In this document: piece by piece, positions 28,959 to 36,861 of the stretch
How the letters are laid out: each line of letters starts with the position of its first letter
Numbering within the stretch: the stretch's first letter is position 1
Assembly (NCBI RefSeq): GCF_041245805.1
Contig: NZ_CP162490.1
Location: 1,589,001-1,653,000, forward strand
DNA length: 64,000 nt
DNA from: Xanthomonas sp. DAR 34887
GTDB lineage: Bacteria; Pseudomonadota; Gammaproteobacteria; Xanthomonadales; Xanthomonadaceae
Reading direction: 5' to 3'
Notes under the pieces: model-generated
Told to the model about the DNA's origin: nothing
Databases searched by the model: none
Seen by the model: the letters and a program-made list of their open reading frames with translations, nothing else
Position numbers and translations under genes: made by a program

Positions 28959-30563
28959 ATGAGGGTTCCTTTTCGTACTGGAGTGGCAGTGCTTGCTCTG
29001 CTGTGGAGCGTGGCCGCAGCGCAAGATCAGGTGCAGCGCCGTTTCGACCTGCAGACCGCGACCATCGCCGAGATCAACCGCGCGATCGACAGCGGCGCGC
29101 TGGATTCCGAGCGACTGGTCGCGCTGTCGCTGGCCCGGATCCACGCCTACGATCCGCAGCTGCATGCGGTCATCAGTCTCAATCCGCACGCGCTGGAGCA
29201 GGCCCGCGCGCTGGATGCCGAGCGCCGTGCCAGCGGACGCCGCTCGCCGCTGCATGGCATTCCGGTGCTGCTGAAGGACAATATCGATACCCGCGACCTC
29301 CCCACCACGCTCGGCTTCTACGGCCTGCGCGGCGCGGTGCCGTACGCGGATGCAGCGGTCGTCGTGCGGCTGCGCGAGGCGGGTGCCATCATCCTGGCGA
29401 AGGTCAACTTGAGCGAGCTCGCGTCGGGGCCGGCATTGAGTTCGCTAGGCGGGCAGACGCGCAATCCGCACAATCTCGCCTACAGTCCGGCCGGCTCGTC
29501 CAGCGGGACTGCCGTGGGCGTTGCGGCCGGCTACGCGCCTGTGGGCATCGCCACCGACACCACCGGCTCGGCGCGCTGGCCCGCGGCAACCAATGGCGTG
29601 GTCGGCTTGCGTCCGACCACCGGCGCGATCGGTTATGCAGGCATCCAGCCGAATGCGCCCACGCTCGATGCGGTCGGTCCGATCGCGCGCTCCGTCGCCG
29701 ATGCCGCGCTGGTGCTGAGTGTGCTGGAAGATGCGGTCCGGCGGCCAGTGACGGCGTACGACGCCACTGGCCGCTCTGCGGCCGATCCCATGCTCGGGCT
29801 GCGCACCGATGCGCTGCGTGGTGCGCGCATCGGCTTTCCGCGGCGCGACTTTTCCGGCGACGATCCGCAGGTGGACGCGGCGATGGAGGCCGCTCTCGAC
29901 GCGTTGCGGGCGAGCGGCGCGGCGGTAGTGGAGATCGAGCTGCCGCCGTGGTTGCTGCGCCTGAGCGGCGAGCTGCAGGCGATCCTCGTGCGCACCGAAG
30001 CCGCACCCAGTCTCGATGCGTATCTGTCGGCCTCTTTCCCGCCACGATATCCGCAACGCCACGCCGATATCCTGGCGCTGAGCGAAGTGCTCAATGCGGC
30101 GCCGCCGGCCGGCGCCTTCCCGAATCCCGGGCGCCTCGATGGATATCGCGAGGAGGCCGCGGCGGCGCCGCCGACCGATCCGGTCTATCTCGCCGCCCGC
30201 GACCAGGGCCGTCAGTTCGTCAAGGCGTCGATGCAGGCGGTCCTAGCCCGCTACCGTCTGGACGCGATTGTCTATCCGACCCAGACCATGCGCATCAACC
30301 GGATCGGGGAACCCGCGCAGCGCAATGCGCGCGGCCTGTTCGGCAACTTCGGTCCGGGCGTGGCGAGTGTAGCGGGCTGGCCCGAGCTGACGGTGCCGGC
30401 GGGTTTCACCGCGGACGGCTTGCCAGTGGGAGTGTCGTTCATGGGGCCGGAGTTCAGCGAGCAGCGGCTGTTGGGCTACGGCTTCGCCTTCGAACAACGT
30501 ACGCACGCGCTGCGTCAGCCGGCGGCGACGCCGCCGCTTGCGGGCGACCGCTTCGTCTATTGA
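28959..30563 (+). CDS. Exported amidase-signature enzyme
   Basis: A 534-residue amidase with a signal peptide (ending near VAAAQDQVQ). The Ser-cisSer-Lys triad of the amidase signature family is complete: Lys in PVLLKDNIDT, the cis-Ser in YSPAGSSSGTAVGVAAG and the nucleophile Ser in ATDTTGSARWPAATNG (usually DTGGS; here DTTGS). The export signal sets it apart from GatA. Such enzymes hydrolyse amides or aryl acyl-amides; plant-associated xanthomonads often carry a periplasmic form. The substrate is unknown. No partner genes follow; downstream is a degenerate acetyltransferase remnant on the other strand. Confidence 0.9.
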   Translation: MRVPFRTGVAVLALLWSVAAAQDQVQRRFDLQTATIAEINRAIDSGALDSERLVALSLARIHAYDPQLHAVISLNPHALEQARALDAERRASGRRSPLHGIPVLLKDNIDTRDLPTTLGFYGLRGAVPYADAAVVVRLREAGAIILAKVNLSELASGPALSSLGGQTRNPHNLAYSPAGSSSGTAVGVAAGYAPVGIATDTTGSARWPAATNGVVGLRPTTGAIGYAGIQPNAPTLDAVGPIARSVADAALVLSVLEDAVRRPVTAYDATGRSAADPMLGLRTDALRGARIGFPRRDFSGDDPQVDAAMEAALDALRASGAAVVEIELPPWLLRLSGELQAILVRTEAAPSLDAYLSASFPPRYPQRHADILALSEVLNAAPPAGAFPNPGRLDGYREEAAAAPPTDPVYLAARDQGRQFVKASMQAVLARYRLDAIVYPTQTMRINRIGEPAQRNARGLFGNFGPGVASVAGWPELTVPAGFTADGLPVGVSFMGPEFSEQRLLGYGFAFEQRTHALRQPAATPPLAGDRFVY

Positions 30564-30636
30564 AGCGGCGCGCCACAAGCGGCGATCGCGCTCGTGCGGC
30601 AAGGCCAATCCGTCGTGGCCAGAAAGCGCCTTGCTT

Positions 30637-30864
30637 CTATTCCGCCGACAGGCCGGCCGCGGCGCCGTGCGGATGCTTGGTCGCTGGCGGCGTGTCCGCA
30701 TGCCATGCGAAGCAGCAGCTCAATGTGCCGTCGCCGACCCAGCGCATGGCCTCGGCATCGCCATAGACCGCGAGCAAGGCATCGACGTCGGATAGGCGCA
30801 GGTGGCGGCCGATCAGGCGCGTGCTCCTAAAGAGTTCCCGTTGCATGACCAGAGTGTGTGGCAT
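30637..30864 (-). pseudogene. Truncated GNAT acetyltransferase remnant
   Basis: In this frame, residues about 7-46 read as the N-terminus of a ribosomal-protein-alanine or related GNAT acetyltransferase (RSTRLIGRHLRLSDVD, AVYGDAEAMRWVGDGT). The match ends at about 30725, and the frame goes on into unrelated sequence and stops at 30637. The acetyl-CoA binding part (motif A, usually RxxGxG/A) is missing. It is most simply the 5' scrap of a deleted gene. The rest of the 490-base gap between the amidase and yceI holds only the terminator at 30984-31019. Confidence 0.6.
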
Positions 30865-30983
30865 GCGCGGCAAGTGCGCGCGCCCGTCCGGCCCCGGTGC
30901 CACCTGCGCGAGCGCACAAGGCCCGTTGGCGGCGATGCCGCCGGCACGGCGTGCGCCTGGCCGCGCAGCGTACGTCCAGGCAC

Positions 30984-31019
30984 AAAAAAAGCGGCGGACC
31001 CGACGAGGGAATCCGCCGC
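30984..31019 (-). terminator. Rho-independent terminator of the yceI-b561-yceI operon
   Basis: An 8-base GC stem (30991-30998 with 31012-31019) followed on the minus strand by seven T (30990-30984). It lies 34 bases after the stop of the last gene. Confidence 0.9.
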
Positions 31020-31053
31020 CCAGTGGCCGCGTGCCGCAGCGGCCTGTGGCGAA

Positions 31054-31620
31054 TCACTTCGCCTTGAACACCACCTTGGTGCTGATCGCGGTTTCGTTGG
31101 GAATGGTCTTGGTGTCGGCCCAGTCGCCGCCACCGACGCCGAAGTCCAGGCGCTTGACGGTGGCCTTGCCGGCCAGCACCGGCTGCGCGCCGGGGGTCCA
31201 GGTGAAGGTCAGGGTCACCGGCTTGGACACGCCGCGCAATTCCAGGGTGCCGTCGGCGGCGTACTGGTTGTTGCCCAGCGAACGGAACTTGTCGGCGCGG
31301 TAGTGGGCGGTGGCGAACTTGGCCACGTTGAAGAAGTCCGGCCCCTGCAAGGTCGAGTCGCGGTCGCTGTTGCCGCTCTTGGCGCCGGCCAGCGGAATCG
31401 CCACGTCGAGCTTGGCGCTGGCCAGATTGGCCGGGTCGAAGCTGAGCTTGGTGTCGAAGCCGGGGAACTGGCCGGTGAACACTTCGCCGTCGTACTTGCT
31501 GGCGAACACCAGGCTCGAGCCCGCGGCCTGCACGTAATCGGCGGCGAACGCAGGAGCGGCGGCGAGCATCGCCACCAGGCTGGCGGCAACGGCGGCGGGG
31601 GAGGCGAAACGGGACGACAT
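31054..31620 (-). CDS. YceI-family periplasmic lipid-binding protein (second copy in operon)
   Basis: A 188-residue exported protein: signal peptide (APAFAADYV), then the YceI lipocalin-like barrel. Marks are FASKYDGEVFTGQFPGFD, DVAIPLAGAKSGNSDRD, GPDFFNVAKFATAHY and ELRGVSKPVTLTFTW. YceI proteins bind isoprenoid quinones or other long lipids in the periplasm. It is the last of three genes, 11 bases after cytochrome b561. The start ATG at 31620 gives the signal peptide. The pairing with b561 suggests that the bound lipid is a quinone that exchanges with the membrane cytochrome; this is inference from context seen in many proteobacteria. Confidence 0.92.
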   Translation of the reverse strand: MSSRFASPAAVAASLVAMLAAAPAFAADYVQAAGSSLVFASKYDGEVFTGQFPGFDTKLSFDPANLASAKLDVAIPLAGAKSGNSDRDSTLQGPDFFNVAKFATAHYRADKFRSLGNNQYAADGTLELRGVSKPVTLTFTWTPGAQPVLAGKATVKRLDFGVGGGDWADTKTIPNETAISTKVVFKAK

Positions 31621-31631
31621 GATGGAACTCC

Positions 31632-32198
31632 TCAGGATTTGGGGGTCAGCCAGCCGCGCGGCAACATCCGCGCCAGGGTGGCATCGCGTTGGAACAGGTG
31701 GTGGTAGAAGGCGGCGCCGGCATGCGCCAGCACCACGGCGATCAGGATCCAGAAGCCCCATTCGTGCACCGCATGCGACAGGTCGCGCAGGTGCGGATCG
31801 GGCGCGCTGAGCTTGGGCACGGCGACCAGGCCGAACCAGCGGAACGGGCGCAGGCCGCTGCTGGAGTCGTACAGCCAGCCGGACAGCGGCATGGCGAAGA
31901 TCAGCACGTACAGCAGCGTGTGGGTGGCGCCGGCGATGCGTTCCTGCCAGCTCGGCGTGCCCGGCACCGGCTTGGGCGCGCCGGCATACAGGCGCCAGCC
32001 CAGGCGCGCGACCACCAGCGCCAGCACGGTCAGGCCGAGCGACTTGTGCGCGGTGTAGACCCAGAAATACTTGGGCGTCTTCGGCAGTTCGCCCATGGTC
32101 AGGCCGACCACGCCCAGCAGCAGGATCAGGAAGGCGATCAGCCAATGCAGGGTCTGGCTGACGCCGCCCCAACGTTCGGCGGTGTTCTTGGCGGTCAT
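31632..32198 (-). CDS. Cytochrome b561 family membrane protein
   Basis: A 188-residue four-helix inner-membrane di-heme cytochrome of the bacterial b561/CybB type. Probable heme ligands are His in QTLHWLIAFL, YTAHKSLGLT, and the two His of HAVHEWGFW and LAHAGAAFYHH. LPKTPKYF and PLSGWLYDSSSG are also typical. Related E. coli CybB passes electrons from superoxide to ubiquinone; others act in quinol oxidation. The ATG at 32198 overlaps the stop of the first yceI gene by 4 bases, so they are translationally coupled, and the second yceI copy follows. Confidence 0.92.
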   Translation of the reverse strand: MTAKNTAERWGGVSQTLHWLIAFLILLLGVVGLTMGELPKTPKYFWVYTAHKSLGLTVLALVVARLGWRLYAGAPKPVPGTPSWQERIAGATHTLLYVLIFAMPLSGWLYDSSSGLRPFRWFGLVAVPKLSAPDPHLRDLSHAVHEWGFWILIAVVLAHAGAAFYHHLFQRDATLARMLPRGWLTPKS

Positions 32199-32860
32199 GG
32201 CGTGGTGGGTTCCTGGCTGACGCTGGGCGGCGGAGTGGGGGTGTCGGCGGCAGGCGCGTCCGCCGCTGGTGGCTCGGCATCGGCGCGGCCCTCACGGGTG
32301 GCCTCGGCCTCGATGCGCAACTCGACCGTGGCGCCGATCACCGACGGCCAGGCCGCGATGCCGAAGTCGGCGCGCTGCAGCGTGGTGGTGGCGGAAAAGC
32401 CGACCGTACGGCGGAACGGCGGCAGCGGGTGGCGCTTCAGCGCGTTGAGGGTCACGTCCAGCGCGATCTCGCGGCTGACCCCGTGCAGGGTCAGCGTGCC
32501 GAACACCTTGGCGTGGGTGGCGTCGATCGGCTCGATCCGGGTGGAGACGAAGCGCGCCTCGGGGAAGCGCTCGCCGTCGACCAGGTTATGCGCCAGCGCA
32601 GCGCGGTTCCATTTGTCGTCGCCCAGGTCCAGGCGCTGCAGCGGCACCCGCGCGTCCAGCCGCGCGCTGCGCCAGTCGTCCGGGTCGAACGCCAGCGTGC
32701 CGGTGCTGCCGGACACGGTGCCCAGCGCCTTGGAGAAGCCGGCGTGCTCGATCGCGAACAACACGCGGGTGTGCACCGGATCCAGCGCGTACTGCGCCGG
32801 GGCGGCCAGCGCGGCGGTCGGCAAGGTCAGCAGCAGGGCGATCAGGCAGCGCTGGAGCAT
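32195..32860 (-). CDS. YceI-family periplasmic protein with extended C-terminus (first in operon)
   Basis: A 221-residue exported protein with a signal peptide (ALAAPAQYAL) and a YceI barrel: VHTRVLFAIEHAGFSKALG, FDPDDWRSARLDARVPL, FPEARFVSTRIE and LTLHGVSREIALDVTL. It differs from the second copy in a Pro/Ala/Thr-rich tail after residue 190, which is low-complexity. The ATG at 32860 was chosen because upstream codons only add an Arg-rich stretch before the signal peptide. It heads a three-gene operon with cytochrome b561 and another YceI. Duplicate YceI proteins flanking a b561 may serve different lipid ligands. Confidence 0.9.
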   Translation of the reverse strand: MLQRCLIALLLTLPTAALAAPAQYALDPVHTRVLFAIEHAGFSKALGTVSGSTGTLAFDPDDWRSARLDARVPLQRLDLGDDKWNRAALAHNLVDGERFPEARFVSTRIEPIDATHAKVFGTLTLHGVSREIALDVTLNALKRHPLPPFRRTVGFSATTTLQRADFGIAAWPSVIGATVELRIEAEATREGRADAEPPAADAPAADTPTPPPSVSQEPTTP

Positions 32861-33092
32861 GGGTGGGCCAGGCGGGAAGGGTAGGCGGGATTCTAGGCGC
32901 AGTCCGCCGCGCCTGCGCCAGCGCATGGCGCAATGGTTCGTTGCGTTGCGCGGCGGGTGGGATTTTGCGGCCCCCCGCGGTATAAGAACGCTGCCGCATC
33001 AAGGCGGCACGGAGCGGTCGCGCTGTCTGCGGCCGGCCCCGGCAGTGCGCCGGTGTTCATCCGCCGCCGATCGTTCACTGCCGCTGGAGCCG

Positions 33093-36000
33093 ATGTCGAT
33101 GCAAATCCCGTGTCCTCGACGCCTGCGCCGCGGCTGGACGCTCGCCTGGCTGCTGCTGTTGCTGGCCGGTTGCTGCAGCGGTGCACTGGCGGCGGTGCCG
33201 GAACTGCCGCGGTTCCGCGTGCTGGGCGCCGAGCATGGGTTGCCGTCCAGCGAGATCTCGCGGCTGGCCCTGGACCGCGACGGTTACCTGTGGATCGCTA
33301 GCGGCGACGGCCTGGCCCGCTACGACGGGCGCGAATTCCGCCTTTGGCGCCACGACCCGGACGATCCGCAGTCGCTGCGCTGCAACTACGTGCAGGAACT
33401 GCACATCGATGCGCGCAACCGGGTCTGGGTCGCCTGCGAAGGCGGCGGCCTGAGCATGCTCGATACCGCGCGCCGCGGGTTCCGCCATTTCAACATGGCC
33501 ACGCAACCGGCGATGCGCAGCGACGAAGTGTTCGCGATCACCAGCCGCGGCGACGAGGTGGTGTTCGGCACCTACGCCGGCGGCCTGTACCGGGTGACCG
33601 CGGACGGGCGCGTGCAGCGCATCCAGGCCGGCGACGGCGAGGTCGATGCGATGCTCGACGGCGTGATCGTCGGCCTGGGGTTCGATGCGCAGGGGGTGCT
33701 GTGGATCGGCACCTTCAAGGGCATGGTGCGCTACGACGGCAAGCGCGCCAGCGCCTACCGCCTGCCCGGTCCCACGGATGCGCCGCAGAAGGTCGCGGCG
33801 GTCATCGCGCTGTCCGACGGCCTGTGGGTCAGCACCAACGGCGAGCTGTACCGGCTCGGCCACGACGGTCGCTGGCAGCGCGCCGACTGGACCGGCGCGT
33901 TGCAGCGCGGGGTGCTGTGCATGGCCGAGGACGGCAACGGCGGCTATTGGCTTGGCAACGGCCAGGGGCTGTGGCACAAGCCGGCCGACGGCGCGTTGCG
34001 CCGCATCGCCGAGGGCGAGGCGGCGGTGGCCGGCGCCAACGTGGTGGTGAGCATGCTGCGCGACAAGGAAGGCGGACTGTGGGTGTCGTTGCCGACCCGC
34101 GGCCTGGGCTACCTGCGCCCGAGCTGGCGGCGGCTGGCGGTGCTGGGGCCGGCGCACGGCCTGGTGCCGGACCTGTATGCCAGCCTGGCGCCGGCCCGCG
34201 ACGGCGGCGTGTGGCTGGCCGGCACCGGCGGCAATGTGTACCGGCTGCAGCCGGCCAGCGGCGAGCTGGTCAAGCCGCAGTGGACGCCCAGCCTGCCCGG
34301 CGTGCGCGTGCTGTCGGTGCTGGAAGACACGGCCGGCGACGTATGGCTGGGCAGCAGCGCGCAACTGCTGCGCGGTCCTGCCCACGGCGGCGCGCTGCAG
34401 GGGTGGGGACGTACTTCGGCGGCCGACGCGACCCCCGATATTGGCGTCAACAGCTGGTTGCGCCAGCGTCCCGACGGCACCTTGTGGGTGGCCGCGCCCG
34501 GCTTCGGCGTGCAGGTGCGCGCGCTCGCCGACGGCCATGTGCTGGACAACATCCACGGTCCGCAACGCGGGCTGGCCGCCGCCGCCGATATCGCCGCGTT
34601 CGACCTGGCGCCGGACGGCACGCCGTGGCTGGCCGCCGAGCGCCTGCACTATTGGGACACCGCCGCCGGGCAGTTCCGCGCGCCGCCGGAATTTGCCGGC
34701 GAGCGGGTGCAGTCGTTCGCCTTCGCCGATGCGCAGACCCTGTGGCTGCATCGCCTGTCCGGACTGGAGCTGTGGCGGCGCGAGGGCGGACGCTGGCAGC
34801 AGGTGCATCGCTATGCGGCGGCCGACGGCGTGCCGGCGATCGAGTCGCAGGGCCTGGTGGTCGATCAGCAGGGACGCGCCTGGCTGGGTACCCGCCGCGG
34901 CCTGTTCCGGATCGATCCGCGGCACACGCCCGCGGTGCGCGCGTTCGGCACCCGCAATGGATTGAGCAGCCAGGAAGTGGTCAAGCGCGGGTTGTTGATG
35001 GCGGCCGATGGGGTGCTGGTGGCGGCCACCGCCGATGGCAGCGTGGTGTTGCTGGATACGCGGTTGCCGGACCCGTCGCCGGTGCCGCTGACGCTGAGCG
35101 TGGAGAGCGTGCAGGTGCGCCGCGGCGAGCGGCTGCTGGCGCTGCCGGTGGGCGGCGGCTTCGCCCTGCAGCCGGACGATCGCGATCTGCGCGTGGTGGC
35201 GCGGCTGCTGTCGTTCGTCGATCCGGAGGGCATCGTCTACCGCTTCCGCCTGGCCGGCTACGACCGCGACTGGATCGTGGTCGGCGCGACCGGCGAGCGC
35301 ACGCTGCCGCAGTTGCCGGCCGGTGCGCAGGTGCTGGAGGTGCAGGCGCGCACCCGCAACGGCGCCTGGTCGCCGACCTTGCGGCTGCCGTTCCGGGTGT
35401 ATCCGCCGTGGTGGCGCAGCGTCTGGGGCATTGCCGGGCTGCTCGCCACCGCCGCGCTGCTGGTGCTGGCCTCGCTGCGCGCCTACCGCCGTCGCCTGCG
35501 CCGCCAGCACGCCTGGCAGCTGGCGCTGCACAAGCAGGAAGTGGCCGAGCAGGCGTCGCTGGCCAAGACCCGCTTCCTGGCCACGCTCGGACACGAGGTG
35601 CGCACGCCGATGACCGGCGTGCTCGGCATGAGCGAACTGCTGCTGGCCACGCCGCTGGATCCCAAGCAGCGCGGCTATACCGAATCGATCCGCCATGCCG
35701 GCACGCACCTGCTGCATCTGGTCAACGACGCGCTGGATCTGGCGCGGATCGAGGCCGGGCGCCTGCAGCTGGACCTGCAGCCGTTCGCGTTGCAGGCGCT
35801 GATCGCCGACGTGGTGAATCTGATGGCGCCGCTGGCGCAGGCGCGCGGCCTGCGCTTCGAATGCCACGACACCTTGCCGGGTGCGGTGACCGTCAACGGC
35901 GACGCGGTGCGGGTGCGGCAGATCCTGCTCAATCTGATCGGCAATGCGATCAAGTTCACCGCCAGCGGTTCGGTGACCCTGCACGTGTCGCCGCTGCACA

Positions 36001-36701
36001 GCGGACACGGGCTGTGCGTGGAGGTCGCCGACACCGGTCCGGGCATCAGCGCCGAACAGCAGGCGCGGCTGTTCCAGCGCTTCGAACAGGGCGAAGGTCC
36101 GCGCACCGCCGCCCGCTACGGCGGCAGCGGGCTGGGCCTGGCGATCAGCCAGGAGCTGGCGATGGCGATGGGCGGGCGCATCCAGGTCGACAGCCGGCTC
36201 GGGCACGGCGCACGCTTCCGGGTGACGTTGCCGCTGCGCTGGCAGGCGCGGCCTGCCGCCGCGGTGACGGTGGTGCCGCTGCCGGCGCGGGCACAGGCGC
36301 CGCTGCGGATCCTGCTGGTCGAGGACGAACCGACCGTGGCCCAGGTGATGGCCGAACTGCTGCGCAGCCGCGGCCATCATGTCGCCTGCGCTGCGCATGG
36401 CCTGGAGGCGTTGACCGAAGTGACCCAGGGCACGTTCGATGTGGGCCTGCTGGACCTGGACCTGCCGGCGCTGGACGGCCTTGCGCTGGCGCGGCAATTG
36501 CGTGCGCTCGGCTACGGCTTCCCGCTGATCGCGGTGACCGCGCGTTCCGACGGCGAGGCCGAGGCCGCGGCCAAGGCGGCCGGTTTCGCCCGTTTCGTGC
36601 GTAAGCCAGTCACCGGCGACATGTTGGCCGAAGCGATCGCGGGCGCGATGCAGGGGGACGCCGGAGCGCGGGACGCGGGACCGGGTACGCGGAAAGCGTA
36701 G
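33093..36701 (+). CDS. Hybrid histidine kinase with propeller sensor (copy 1)
   Basis: A 1202-residue membrane sensor kinase. After a signal-like N-terminus come two seven-bladed propeller halves (about 45-680, with repeats such as DRDGYLWIASGDGLARYDG and DAQGVLWIGTFKG), a Y_Y_Y domain (RFRLAGYDRDWIVVG), one membrane helix near 780, then DHp with phosphoacceptor His834 in LGHEVRTPM, a HATPase domain (NLIGNAIKFT, ADTGPGIS, GGSGLGLAI) and a C-terminal receiver with Asp1121 in LLDLDLP and Lys in VRKPV. It has no HPt or DNA-binding domain, so the phosphate must go to a separate protein. I chose the ATG at 33093. A possible TATAAG at 32981 could be the promoter -10. It is a paralogue of the next gene. 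Confidence 0.92.
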   Translation: MSMQIPCPRRLRRGWTLAWLLLLLAGCCSGALAAVPELPRFRVLGAEHGLPSSEISRLALDRDGYLWIASGDGLARYDGREFRLWRHDPDDPQSLRCNYVQELHIDARNRVWVACEGGGLSMLDTARRGFRHFNMATQPAMRSDEVFAITSRGDEVVFGTYAGGLYRVTADGRVQRIQAGDGEVDAMLDGVIVGLGFDAQGVLWIGTFKGMVRYDGKRASAYRLPGPTDAPQKVAAVIALSDGLWVSTNGELYRLGHDGRWQRADWTGALQRGVLCMAEDGNGGYWLGNGQGLWHKPADGALRRIAEGEAAVAGANVVVSMLRDKEGGLWVSLPTRGLGYLRPSWRRLAVLGPAHGLVPDLYASLAPARDGGVWLAGTGGNVYRLQPASGELVKPQWTPSLPGVRVLSVLEDTAGDVWLGSSAQLLRGPAHGGALQGWGRTSAADATPDIGVNSWLRQRPDGTLWVAAPGFGVQVRALADGHVLDNIHGPQRGLAAAADIAAFDLAPDGTPWLAAERLHYWDTAAGQFRAPPEFAGERVQSFAFADAQTLWLHRLSGLELWRREGGRWQQVHRYAAADGVPAIESQGLVVDQQGRAWLGTRRGLFRIDPRHTPAVRAFGTRNGLSSQEVVKRGLLMAADGVLVAATADGSVVLLDTRLPDPSPVPLTLSVESVQVRRGERLLALPVGGGFALQPDDRDLRVVARLLSFVDPEGIVYRFRLAGYDRDWIVVGATGERTLPQLPAGAQVLEVQARTRNGAWSPTLRLPFRVYPPWWRSVWGIAGLLATAALLVLASLRAYRRRLRRQHAWQLALHKQEVAEQASLAKTRFLATLGHEVRTPMTGVLGMSELLLATPLDPKQRGYTESIRHAGTHLLHLVNDALDLARIEAGRLQLDLQPFALQALIADVVNLMAPLAQARGLRFECHDTLPGAVTVNGDAVRVRQILLNLIGNAIKFTASGSVTLHVSPLHSGHGLCVEVADTGPGISAEQQARLFQRFEQGEGPRTAARYGGSGLGLAISQELAMAMGGRIQVDSRLGHGARFRVTLPLRWQARPAAAVTVVPLPARAQAPLRILLVEDEPTVAQVMAELLRSRGHHVACAAHGLEALTEVTQGTFDVGLLDLDLPALDGLALARQLRALGYGFPLIAVTARSDGEAEAAAKAAGFARFVRKPVTGDMLAEAIAGAMQGDAGARDAGPGTRKA

Positions 36702-36861
36702 CGTCTTGTCGGAAGGCGCTGCGGATGCGCGGGCAACGCAAGCGCCGCGTCGAGTCCCGAGTTCCGCGTCCCGCCACCGGTCTGTTGCCAGCGGCGGCGC
36801 TTATCGCCGACGATGGCGGCGGGCGTCGAGGGACACGGCGCCCATGCACAAGGGGACGAGG

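Noticed and set aside
33075..36497. A 1140-codon minus-strand frame opposite the first hybrid kinase
   Set aside because: It has no start context and no motif, and its composition (Gln, His, Arg, Ala) is that of an antisense frame.
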